64,000 bases of DNA, taken from contig CM067367.1 in the NCBI GenBank assembly GCA_034401795.1, forward strand, positions 35,998,880 through 36,062,879. Reading direction: 5' to 3'. Numbering within the stretch: the stretch's first letter is position 1; every line of letters begins with the position of its first letter. This DNA is from Chaetoderma sp. LZ-2023a (lineage: Eukaryota > Mollusca > Caudofoveata > Chaetodermatida > Chaetodermatidae). Below, piece after piece: positions 24,751 through 33,448 of this stretch. The notes beneath the pieces are model-generated. The model was given only the letters and a program-made list of their open reading frames with translations. It had not been told where the DNA came from and made no database searches. A program made the position numbers and the translations under genes.

Positions 24751-24999
24751 GAACGTCTAGGTATATAAGGTTTTAAACGGCGATGTATAAAGTACTACTT
24801 CACGAGCTCGTCTTTGGTTTGCAGAAGAAACCTGTATCACCCTCCATGAGGAAACCAGTACAGTCCTCCACCCCCTGCCAATTGACAGGGTCTGACGACT
24901 ACTTCGTGACGTCAACATTATCCACAAGCGAGCCACGGTCCCACCTCCATCTGATGCAAAGATACTGACTGCCATATAGCCCATAGTATGACATAATTA

Positions 25000-25520
25000 T
25001 TGACTCAGATGCTCTACCGGAAGCTTGACAGTGCCCAAGGCAGGACACTCAGCCTACCCTTCAAATCGACCAAGAGCCCCATCATTCTTGCTCTTCAAAA
25101 GGCTAAGGTTGACCCCAAAGATCTCTTAATGGTAGGGAAGTGGGCTGGCATATTCGACATCAACACTGATGAGAACAGCAGATGCTAGATGCTCTACAGG
25201 CTGGAGCTACAGATTACATTCGAGAGGAGAGCATTACAGCAGTGACTGATTATCATGAAGCTGGGCGTGCTACTGGTACTCAGGAGGGGTGGGCCGCCGG
25301 CCACAAGGATGCCGCTGAGCACATCTTCAATGAAAGAGGGTGCTAGTGGCTACCGAAGGACAAGGCAGCATTTACAATATTCCCCGAGAACTACCTGGAC
25401 TACCTCGTCAAACCTGCTCACAAGTCAGATGCCAGTAAATTGTGGCTAAAGCGGGTCTTCCGTGAGAAGTTCCAGAAGGAGAGAGTCATGCCATCTGATC
25501 CTCAGTGGGCGAAGTTCTAA
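25000..25520 (+). pseudogene. Virus-like block gene 2, unrecognised
   Basis: Plus-strand coding in two pieces. The first (from 25,000) ends FDINTDENS and shifts frame near 25,180. The second starts MLDALQAGATDYIREE, has an in-frame TAG at 25,344-25,346, and ends with TAA at 25,518-25,520 after SDPQWAKF. The second half is charged and helical (YLDYLVKPAHKSDASKLWLK). No domain recognised. It runs against the flanking minus-strand genes. Confidence 0.45.
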
Positions 25521-25616
25521 GCTGATGAAGTTCCTCAACATTCTGACGAAGTTCGTTAACCCTCCGACGAAATTTCTCAAGCCCGAAAAATTGTTGCGGC
25601 TGATCTACACACTGCC

Positions 25617-26260
25617 TCATGACAGACGTGCCAGTCTTCTGGCAGGATCCAGCTTATAGTTGAAGTGTTCTGCTTTCTCCATAAAAGGCTTGAAGCGTGA
25701 TAGCTCACCTGTCTCCTTGTTGCTGAAACTGAATTGGTAATGTTTAGCTACCTTCTGTACTCCCGCGACAAAATCATGTTTGATCTCCTTGAGGGTCAGG
25801 CTGTCATATATGGTCTCCAGCAGGGCACCTCCACAATTCGTGCTAAAGTACAGCAACTGAGTATTGTGGCGGATATCTGGCGAGATCTCACGAGTGTACT
25901 TCTGAAAGAGGATGAACACAGTGATCTTGGTGTGCCCGGATGCATTTATGATGTCACTGAGGTAGGTGACTGCCTTCTGGTCTATTGCATGGTCATTGAT
26001 GACTAGAACAAGTGGGCCAGTCCGTAGAGCTGCTAGCAACTTCTCCTGTAAGTTCTGCATTTTGGCTATTGGGCCCTTATAACACTGGTCATTGTTATCG
26101 ACAGCGTCAGTGGCAGAGTCGGACACCAGGAGTATGTAGCACTTACGCAGATGCTCTGCCAGCAAGGCATGCAGTAAGATGTTTTTTCCGTGTCCGGATG
26201 GTGCAATAATGAAAACCACCTGCCAGCATCATCCAGTCTACTGCTGTATGGTACCGACAT
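25617..26260 (-). pseudogene. Virus-like block gene 3: divergent P-loop ATPase (packaging-ATPase-like)
   Basis: After a start at 26,260 (MSVPYSSRLDDAG) a frameshift near 26,215 leads into VVFIIAPSGHGKN, a Walker A with N where S/T is usual, then a hydrophobic strand CYILLV and a Walker-B-like LVLVINDHA about 70 residues on. The strand LTKITVFILF-like (KITVFILFQ) follows, as in FtsK/HerA-type genome-packaging ATPases of Polinton-related viruses. About 215 residues is normal for that family. It would pump DNA into a capsid. The lost hydroxyl residue and frameshift imply it is inactive. Other P-loop families are not excluded. Five bases separate it from the stop of gene 4. Confidence 0.55.
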
Positions 26261-26264
26261 GTTC

Positions 26265-26513
26265 CTAGAAGATGGCCAGTACCTGTTCAGTTGTAGCCTC
26301 GTTTATATTTGGGAGTTTAAATGGAAGCACTTCCTGTGTGAGCTCTATCACCTGCAGGGCCAGCATTATTGTATCAACGGTCGAGATAAATGATGTGAGA
26401 GAGGTGTCAAGCATGAAATCCCAACAACAGCAGAGAAGGTAACGCAGAGGGCCTGTGTCAGTAGCAGTGTCCAGAACATTAAGTATCCATATGATGCAAG
26501 CCCGTGAGATCAC
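26265..26513 (-). CDS. Virus-like block gene 4, small unrecognised protein
   Basis: An open frame of 82 codons fitted tightly between genes 3 and 5 (5-6 bp gaps), which supports it being real. It contains a hydrophobic central stretch (YLLCCCWDFMLDTSLTSFI) and an acidic C-terminus. The start codon is unclear (a GTG at the ORF boundary; the next ATG is internal). Function unknown. Confidence 0.35.
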   Translation of the reverse strand: MISRACIIWILNVLDTATDTGPLRYLLCCCWDFMLDTSLTSFISTVDTIMLALQVIELTQEVLPFKLPNINEATTEQVLAIF

Positions 26514-26518
26514 GTTTA

Positions 26519-27020
26519 TTAAGAGGTCTTAAACGGCATGCCGAAGCACCCTGACTTCTTCACCTCGTGTAGTTGGAGTTTAGAGGCAGCCCCTTCTTCA
26601 CCATCGACACTAATATCACTGACCGTGATCCTACCAATCTTTAGATTATTTCCATCCCGTCGGAAGGAGCTTCTGCTCTTGAACAGATTTCGAATGAGCT
26701 CATGTGCCTGTGATTTTAGCCAACAACTTGATGGATCCTTCATCACTCGTCCCAAGGGCACCTTTGACATTAGCCTGTCCTCGAGTGGCATGCCTTTGTA
26801 TGCAGCTGTGGCGCTGTTAAGGGCTGAGGCTCCTATAGATTGTACATTTCCGATGAGGTCTGGTACCTCGGATTTCTCGTGGTTTAGCCTTCCCATCGAA
26901 GTCCATGAAGGAGATGGGAGCAACAGTGTCCTCTGAGCCGAGGCCTGCCTCACCTAAGTGAGTCAAGTCCCAATCTCCTTGCTTGTCTGTAAGTGATAGA
27001 GACATTGTTGGGGTATACAT
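26519..27020 (-). pseudogene. Virus-like block gene 5, unrecognised, one frameshift
   Basis: Starts near 27,020 or, more likely, at the MSLSLTDKQ methionine (27,005), since the first ATG lies inside a TATAC motif like those upstream of other genes here. The frame shifts near 26,890 and continues through VPDLIGNVQSIGASALNSA to FKTS at 26,519. The C-terminal half is basic. It could be a minor virion or DNA-associated protein, but nothing recognisable is seen. Confidence 0.45.
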
Positions 27021-27285
27021 AATGGCTTATACCTCGTCGTATCCCCAGTGAAACAGATGGGCATAGGAGGATCACACGGTGGGTCAAGGAAATAAGTAGA
27101 AGTGCTTTGGATACTGGCCCTCTGCGCAGGGGCATGCCTTGTGATCTAGTCAGCATTCTGGGCATTGGAAATCCTCAGTCTTCACGTTCGATTGTGTGCC
27201 TGCGACTCTGGAACGCATGCCCCATAGGCTACTGTTGTCTCATGGACCTGCCAGGCTTCCATGGTCTCCAATAGCCCCATCTTAA
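27021..27285. other. Gap in the virus-like block, no gene assigned
   Basis: Contains only overlapping frame shadows on both strands. A short coding remnant may be hidden, but none is supported. Confidence 0.3.
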
Positions 27286-27287
27286 AG

Positions 27288-27813
27288 CTAGACATAGGCC
27301 ACGATGATCTCGGCCATAGCACTCATCGCTAGCCCTAGAACCGCGGCTTCCATTAGAGGAATGCGTTCGCCCACGATCTTGGTGGCAGCAGTATAGGAGG
27401 CACCACCGATGGCAATCTTTAGGATGGGATGTCTTATTCCTAGGCAATGGTCGACAACCGTACTCGCTACTGTAGCAAGGACAGTGGCTCCAGCAGCAGG
27501 AATAACCTCATTACCACCTGTCATCTTCACCATGGCCACATTCACTGCCACGTTACTGGCGACATGAATAGCCAGGGGGTTAGTATGTGTCAGTAGCGTC
27601 TGGGTCTGGCTTTTGCGCAGCTTCTTCACCTTTTGAAGGTTTGCCTTGCTCTCTGTGAGCTGGTTTATAATCTGTACCATTGACGTCATTGTTCAAGCGC
27701 TGAGTATACAACGTGGTTAAACGTGTACTTTCTACCTTGAGAGAGCTAACCAGAGCTACCCAGTCTGCATCTGTTTGCCGATTACATTCATACTTGGGAA
27801 TATCCATTATCAC
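27288..27813 (-). pseudogene. Virus-like block gene 6: hydrophobic protein in two frames
   Basis: The first frame begins MDIPKYECNRQTDADW (27,807) and the second begins at an ATG overlapping it near 27,690 and runs to 27,288. The second part has a basic amphipathic N-terminus (KVKKLRKSQTQTLL) and long Ala/Val/Gly-rich hydrophobic stretches (about residues 45-75 and 90-133) that look membrane-inserting. Either two overlapping genes or one gene with a frameshift. A TATATAAA at about 27,816 sits between it and the divergent gene 7. Confidence 0.45.
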
Positions 27814-27833
27814 TATATAAAGTGGCTTAAACC

Positions 27834-28366
27834 ATGGACCAGATAGTACTATGTACTAAGTACTATGATGTCTTCCACACGGAATTGAAGGGTTACAAGA
27901 AGAAGTCAACCAGATGAGTTCACCCAGGTCTCTAGTGCTGAGTTCACAGAGGAGTTGACAGCCATGAAGCTCTACCTAGAATTTTGTAAGGGACAGCTGT
28001 GCTTCGTCGAATACCTCATTATGGGCAGCAGTATCGTCGAGCAGTTCCTGCATACTAAAGGAGTTTACAAGGATTGGGAGTATTTGTCGGACATGTTCCA
28101 GCAGTTGCAGGCATCCATGGCATCTCCCGACTCTGACTTAAATAATGCCCTGCGCTACTACAAGCTGGAAAATGGCTGTACCGCCGAACCATACAGTCAT
28201 TGGGTTTGTATGCTGGCAGCATGTTTTGGGGGTTGTCAGACAGGCCAAGCTAGTTCAGGCAATCTCAGTTGCCACGACTCCCGCACCGGAGAGTAAGGAT
28301 GATCTTCTAGATGATCTACTAGCGGTGGAAAAGACTGGTGACGAGCACCGCAATAGCCAGATCTGA
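27834..28366 (+). pseudogene. Virus-like block gene 7, unrecognised, two frameshifts
   Basis: ATG at 27,834, 17 bp after the end of a TATATAAA-like motif. Coding passes through YYDVFHTELKGYKKK, shifts near 27,915, continues through EELTAMKLYLEFCKGQLCF and KDWEYLSDMFQQLQASM, shifts again near 28,225, and ends in an acidic tail (SKDDLLDDLLAVEKTGDE) at 28,366. About 178 residues in all, alpha-helical in character. Its end nearly touches the end of the convergent gene 8. Confidence 0.5.
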
Positions 28367-28372
28367 CACCAC

Positions 28373-29056
28373 TCATAGGGCTAACGTCCTGCTAGCACTG
28401 CTGACGGACGTTGGTGTCAGCACAGGTCGCCGTTTGTTGTCCAGCACTCTATGCCATACTAATGGAGCCGAAACGATGGTAGCACTGGTTTGTGAGAACC
28501 ACGCAGATGCTTGTGGGAACCTGTGTGTCACGGGCGTCGGTACGACATGCGCAGCTGAGTTGATGTCAGTGTTAAACCCAAAGTGGACACCGGGGGAATT
28601 CCCCTCGGCTCTCATGTTGTTATAACCCCTGACCACCAGGTCTCGATATTCACGACCAGGTTGCTCGGAATAAGCCGCAGGTATGGCAAAGTCCAGCTGG
28701 CGGTGAGCCTTCTGTAATGCCTGCTGGAACTTGGCAATGAGGCTACTAGGGTCTGTAATGATGATCATATCCTCGACGAGACTGCTGAACATAGCCTGCA
28801 CCTCTTTACCACTCACTCCATCTATAGAGTGGCACAGCTTGGTCTGGGCTGTCAGGAGACAATAACATAATGCTTCTAAGGTCCGGTTGATTCAAATGAT
28901 CCCCGCTGGTGTACGCCCTGAGGTTGTGTGTGAGACAAAGCATTTCCAGGCATTTGGGCGGTCTTGCCTGATGCTGGTGATGTGCATATTCTGCACCAAG
29001 GCCTCGGGCTCAGAGTCTGGGTCGAATGAGAGCGTCGCTGTCTTCCGACGGCTCAT
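28373..29056 (-). pseudogene. Virus-like block gene 8, unrecognised, one in-frame stop
   Basis: A single reading frame of about 228 codons from ATG at 29,056 (MSRRKTATLSFDPDSEPEAL), interrupted only by a TGA at 28,892-28,894, and ending at 28,373. The central part (SSLVEDMIIITDPSSLIAKF) and RDLVVRGYNNM look globular. No domain assigned. The clean frame on both sides of one stop indicates recent loss. Confidence 0.5.
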
Positions 29057-29262
29057 TTTTCAGAGTATTTGATAGGGGAAACCCGAGTAGCCCCGTCTCT
29101 GATCACCGTACATACTGCCCAGACCATAGTTGTCACAACCGTGCCACCGATAGTCTGAGTGGGTGTTGATCTCTCGCTGGGGTCTGTTGGCTGCTGAGAG
29201 GCTGTAGCTGCTGAGCTATGGGTTGAAATCATCTGAATCAAGCAGGCTTGCACCCAGCTCAT
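29053..29262 (-). CDS. Virus-like block gene 9, small Ser/Thr-rich protein
   Basis: A 69-codon frame overlapping the end of gene 10 and the start of gene 8 by 4 bp. It has a Ser/Thr/Gln-rich N-terminus and one hydrophobic stretch (GGTVVTTMVWAVCTVI), so a small membrane protein is possible. It may begin at the internal MISTHSS methionine. Coding status uncertain. Confidence 0.3.
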   Translation of the reverse strand: MSWVQACLIQMISTHSSAATASQQPTDPSERSTPTQTIGGTVVTTMVWAVCTVIRDGATRVSPIKYSEK

Positions 29263-29655
29263 GGAGGATTCGTCTCACCGTGTAGTACACATGGAATCTG
29301 AGACAGCTGGCAATGATCACAGCTTCAGGGGTACTAGAATAGGAGTGAAGCAAACCAACGCCGACGTCACATCCTGGAAAAAGGTCCACATGGCAAATAT
29401 CAGCTGTTGGTTCCAGAACGAGAGATTCGGGCTTACCATCCAGGTGTAAGCTTTCTTTGCATCCTTGATGGTGACTGTGAGTTTGGCCAGTGGTCATGGA
29501 TTGACGGAGAAGCTCATGTGGGACCGTCCATCGACCATAATGGAGATCGAGGTTAGATCTGGAATATCATCCAGCAGACTATGTAGATTGCCAGTCCAGA
29601 GTATACCCAGGAGGGGTGGTTGGCTCTGGTTGATTGCCATGAGGTTTACCGGGAA
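29216..29655 (-). pseudogene. Virus-like block gene 10: structural-protein-like, stop and frameshift
   Basis: ATG at 29,655 (MAFPVNLMAINQSQPPLL). The frame meets a TGA at 29,494-29,496, continues through KKAYTWMVSPNLSFWNQQL, then shifts near 29,330 into RFHVYYTVRRILHELGASL and ends at 29,216. From memory, the SFWNQQL and FHVYYTVRRIL phrases recur in uncharacterised predicted proteins of corals, hydras and other invertebrates; this was not checked. It may be a capsid-associated protein. Confidence 0.5.
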
Positions 29656-29699
29656 GGCCATCTATAGTATTATCTTAACACTGTTGCGGACGGAACATA

Positions 29700-30315
29700 C
29701 TATTTGACACCATAGAGATCTTCAACGCGGCCTCTCCGCAGCATCTCCTTTTTTTGCTCCTCCATGTCGACCCGTCCGCTGGAGCCTTTGAGGTATTGCT
29801 GGCGCACTTTGGATTTCTTTGTGTGTTAAATGGTTTGGAGCATCACTAGATGATGGTACTGTTCATCACTGACCTGCCCATCCTCGAGAGCTTTGTTGAC
29901 AGACTCGTCGATAGCCCGTAGGCTGCTCTGTGCTAGTGTTACATACTTAGCATGCTTCTCCAGCTTCCTGGTGATCTGGTGCTGTCTAACCACCAAGCCG
30001 GTGGCCAGGACAGTAGCAGCAAGGGTCACTCCACCCAGCGGGATAGCGACGATAGCACCCACCCTGTAGTGAGGTTGGCAACGGCGGCCACACCAGCACT
30101 GGCTTCAATCATACCCACAGCTGTGGTTGTTCGTGCTAGACTGTTGTAGGCTGCTTTATATCGCTTGCATGTTCTGCTGTACTTTTCTGCCTCATGAACA
30201 AGATTTTGTCTGATGGTGTCAATCTACTGGAGTCGCCAACCATGGACTGTACCACCCTCATCAGGCGTTAAGGTGGGATATAGTTCAGGCTGTTTTCGCC
30301 ACTCCGATTTTGCCA
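29700..30315 (-). pseudogene. Virus-like block gene 11: glycine-rich membrane segment plus coiled coil
   Basis: ATG at 30,315 (MAKSEWRKQPELYPTL), an in-frame TAG at 30,224-30,226, then a basic helical region (HEAEKYSRTCKRYKAAYN), a small-residue hydrophobic stretch with a frameshift near 30,060, and a coiled coil (RKLEKHAKYVTLAQSSLRAI). A TAA at 29,826-29,828 is followed in the same frame by about 41 charged codons ending at 29,700, so this TAA may also be a mutation. From memory, similar coiled-coil proteins occur in predicted proteomes of several invertebrates. Function unknown. Confidence 0.5.
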
Positions 30316-30341
30316 TGGTATACCTAGGTCTTAATCTTGTA

Positions 30342-30899
30342 CTAGCACAGCGTCACGTGTAGGATCTGTCGATGAGTCATTGTGGAGTTCATCTTGCAGA
30401 GCCTGGCGAACCGAACCAGCTTCTTGGTGTTGAGACATATCTCTCTCAAACACCCATCATCCATCATAATGGCAGGGGCCAGTAGCTTGCATAGCCATGA
30501 CATCTGGAACTTCACCTTGTTCGCCTGGTAGTATGCCAGCCATTGCCTGGCTTTCTTAGCTTTATACTCCTGCGCCCTCTCCTCTTCCCATTGTATGACA
30601 TCAACAGACTTATCACACTCGTCATCCAAATAATCATACACGTTTCGCCCTACTGTGGGCTCCTCCTGTCAGATTTGGCTCTCGCATTCTTGGACAGAGT
30701 TGTAGTCCTTTTGTCTCCTTGCCTTTCTGGCATTCTGTTCATACCACCACACCTGCTGTATTTGTTCGCCTTCTTGTCGACAAAGGATTTCCTGTATCCC
30801 TATATCTACCATCCCGGAGAAGGTGTGTGGTTGAGTTGGCTCCTCTATCTCCTTTTTCAACAGCTCAGCAAATAACGGAAATGTCTGGTATGATATCAT
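30342..30899 (-). pseudogene. Virus-like block gene 12: charged helical protein, one in-frame stop
   Basis: Two ORFs (30,669-30,899 and 30,342-30,641) share one frame and are split only by TGA at 30,669-30,671. The protein is rich in Glu/Lys/Arg/Gln (VQWEEERAQEY-like and KAKKARQWLAYYQANK), suggesting a long helix or coiled coil. No family recognised. Confidence 0.45.
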
Positions 30900-30933
30900 G
30901 TAGATAGGCCAATGAGTAACAGCAGTGTAAACT

Positions 30934-31275
30934 CTAATTGGGCATCCAACAGACCATCAGTCCGGTATATAGATTAATGGTAGAGCTGTCAAACAGGTGA
31001 TTTGAATGGGTGAACATAATGGGGCTGGTCGCTTTCCACGGTTTCCTGGTGGCTCCTGGCAGATATTCTATCACGTCTAACCCTACTTCAGTCAGTAAGC
31101 TGTGGTAGGTACTGCCTGGTGGTGGATGTAACACATCGGCATGTACGTACGTGGTGGAATGCTGCGCTACCTTGAAGAGAGCCCATTCTATCCAATACTG
31201 AACCACACATCTACCGACTATAGATCGTCTGATGACATTCTCCCCGTTTTGGAGTAGCAATCGGACAATCGGCAT
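30934..31275 (-). CDS. Virus-like block gene 13, unrecognised, 113 aa
   Basis: An open frame from a methionine at 31,275 (MPIVRLLLQNGENVIRR) to 30,934. The longer start at 31,332 would overlap the divergent gene 14, so the internal start is preferred. It contains VGRCVVQYWIEWALFKVA and GLDVIEYLPGATRKPWKA; composition is that of a globular protein. Function unknown. Confidence 0.4.
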   Translation of the reverse strand: MPIVRLLLQNGENVIRRSIVGRCVVQYWIEWALFKVAQHSTTYVHADVLHPPPGSTYHSLLTEVGLDVIEYLPGATRKPWKATSPIMFTHSNHLFDSSTINLYTGLMVCWMPN

Positions 31276-31321
31276 GGCTATACACTCCGTTTCGACCACC
31301 CACCTCCTCCCTATATATACA

Positions 31322-32293
31322 ATGGAGCCCATATTTGCTCACTTGACCGGTCTAGTTGATCGCATGAACGTGTACGACGTTGATGCTGTCAAGGTTAAAG
31401 AAAGCGATGGCAAATCATTCGTTGTACAATATGGATCAGCCTCCAATACGTTCTCACTACATTCCATCGGTGGATATGGTGTAGAGTTGTTACCTGACCT
31501 AAAAGATGTCTCCAAGGAGGATCTGAGTTGCAACATGGATGGTAGGAAGATTGTATTCCACTACGACTTCGCGAAGAAGAAGTTCATCCTCCACCCCCTA
31601 ATAGAACAGTCAGCAGACAAGGTTGAGGATGTTAACAACTTGGACGCTGACCTCAACTTTCATGTCGTAGAGCAGTCTGTGAAGAATTGCCCACTGATAT
31701 CACATGATGGTGTGGTGTTGACCCTGGCGAAACAGCTGCAGATAGTCTTCGAAAAGAACGTGGCATGGTATCGTGCTGGACCTGGTGGTAACTGGCGAAC
31801 GTGGTTGCCACTATATAGACTGCCAGCAGTTATTTACCTGGAGGTCACGCCCCTCTCTACTGTTGTGAAGAAGGATGGTAAGGTGCAAAAGCTGGTCAAC
31901 CATGGATCGTCCTTTCTAACCTATATAGGAAAGGGTACAACCCTAATTGGAGTAGGTGATAAGGTTGGTGTCACTGGTGGAAAAGTCATAGTGCATCATC
32001 CGTGTGATGGGTCAGAGGCAGCCATTAATATCCAGAAGGGTGTCTTATGGGTTGAGGGTGTGTCACATGTCTCCAAGTCGAAGACCACTGTAAAGCTACT
32101 TGAGCAAGTCCGGCTCATTAGTCCGCTGAACACAGATATAGTGCTAGAGCTGCGGATCCTGCCTAATGGCAAAATGAAGCTGCTAGCACCAGCCCCTGAA
32201 GGCATGAAGATCAGCTTCGAACCAAGTAACGAGATCGATCTGACACAGATTTACCTCGACGGTTTCGCCCAGTTCAATTTAACCCATGTATAA
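31322..32293 (+). CDS. Virus-like block gene 14: intact 324-aa protein, beta-rich, unrecognised
   Basis: The only long intact ORF in the block. The upstream extension from 31,232 is ignored because ATG 31,322 (MEPIFAHLTGLVDRMN) directly follows a TATATATAC motif and avoids overlap with gene 13. The protein is rich in short Val/Gly/Lys strands (SFVVQYGSASNTFSLHSIGG, GKGTTLIGVGDKVGVTGGKV), typical of a beta-sandwich or beta-helix, and ends LDGFAQFNLTHV. It could be a virion surface or structural protein; that is inference. Intactness beside broken neighbours may mean chance, selection or use by the host. Confidence 0.6.
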   Translation: MEPIFAHLTGLVDRMNVYDVDAVKVKESDGKSFVVQYGSASNTFSLHSIGGYGVELLPDLKDVSKEDLSCNMDGRKIVFHYDFAKKKFILHPLIEQSADKVEDVNNLDADLNFHVVEQSVKNCPLISHDGVVLTLAKQLQIVFEKNVAWYRAGPGGNWRTWLPLYRLPAVIYLEVTPLSTVVKKDGKVQKLVNHGSSFLTYIGKGTTLIGVGDKVGVTGGKVIVHHPCDGSEAAINIQKGVLWVEGVSHVSKSKTTVKLLEQVRLISPLNTDIVLELRILPNGKMKLLAPAPEGMKISFEPSNEIDLTQIYLDGFAQFNLTHV

Positions 32294-32354
32294 TCCATGT
32301 ATAGGATGCTTACTGCTCATACCCGCGGTGGTTGCCTCGCAGACAGCCTTGATA

Positions 32355-33125
32355 TTAAATGCCAAGTGGGCCCACTTCCGAGACGAGCTTAAGTACAATC
32401 CCTACTGCGAACCTCTGCTGAAAAACATCTATGACCGATTTCACCCACGTGAGGAAATTGAGTCTGCCTGCCACTTCTATGGTATTGAAAGTTCTGGACG
32501 TGGTTGTCGGCAGCCGAGGCGGCACCAGATCCTCTGTGTCACCTGTGAACATGCCATAGTCTGCCATGGTGCAGATGGTAGGCACTTTAGCGTTCTGCCA
32601 AGTGAGCTTTGCCAAGGCAGCTGGAGAGGTCTGTGGGTAATCCCCTCATGGCGATGTGACACAGGTCATGACTATGTGTTTGTGTGATATACGGCTCAGC
32701 GAGATATTCTTGATCTAACTCGATAGCATCATCCACATCAAAATTGTAGATCGCTAGCAGATGATCTAAATACTGCCATAGTTGTGTCATTGCCATTGCT
32801 GTCAGTGGATATCCTTTGACCCCTAACTCGTGTGCTGTTGGCGGTTTTCGGGCGAGTAACTTGTTTTGTATTATTGGGAATGTTAGGTCAGGAGAACTTC
32901 TCCAGGACTCAAGTGATCTATTTGCGTAGTCTCCCAGGTCATGTAATGACCCTGGTACCTTTTCCCGTCGTGCCGCACAGGCTACACCATGCATATAACT
33001 CCATAGTTCTTCGGGGGCAACTCATGGTATACAAAGTTGATCAGATTCGTCTCTGGATGAATAGACCATGTAATGTGTGGTGGGTATACCACTATGGATA
33101 CTTATCTCTAAGTAGACCAGTTTGA
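32355..33125 (-). pseudogene. Virus-like block gene 15, unrecognised, stop and frameshift
   Basis: Coding begins near 33,125 (LVYLEISIHSGIPTTHYM), meets TGA at 33,022-33,024, continues through ARREKVPGSLHDLGDYANRS and ALELDQEYLAEPYITQTHSH-like sequence, shifts frame near 32,610, and continues to about 32,355. It is convergent with gene 14. The N-terminal start was not found, so the gene or the whole block may be truncated at this edge. Confidence 0.45.
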
Positions 33126-33129
33126 GCTG

Positions 33130-33445
33130 ATGGGTGTGGTTCAGTGGGGCCCAGGCCCTGGCATGTATTTGTACGGCCCATGTCTCAAATTCCTATGCCT
33201 CCCTACTAAAATAAATGGATGTTCGGCCCTTCCCATTTAGTGACATGAGGTATGGTATGTTTTTGTGTGGTCCATGTCTCAAATTCCTTTCAAATTCCTA
33301 TGCGTCAGGAATTGTGAGGGTGGTTGGAGCCGCGGATCACTGAATGGTAGCTCCCATAGGGAGGTGTGATCGTTTTGACTCCGGCCCTACTACTGTATGA
33401 AACGAAACGGTATTTGGTACAAGTGTCCACATTTGGAATCGCGCC
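33130..33445 (+). repeat. Two-copy direct repeat, period about 88 bp
   Basis: CCATGTCTCAAATTCCT occurs at about 33,179 and again at about 33,270, each preceded by a GCATGTATTTGT / GTATGTTTTTGT stretch. Nothing else is recognised. This marks the right flank of the virus-like block. Confidence 0.55.
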
Positions 33446-33448
33446 ATA

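Noticed and set aside
24425-24968. Plus-strand ORFs opposite virus-like gene 1
   Set aside because: The minus frame has the coherent protein; the plus ORFs lack features and overlap one another.
25617-26260. Bacterial or plasmid FtsK/ABC ATPase from contamination
   Set aside because: The flanking MITE junction and lack of any bacterial operon features indicate integration into animal DNA.
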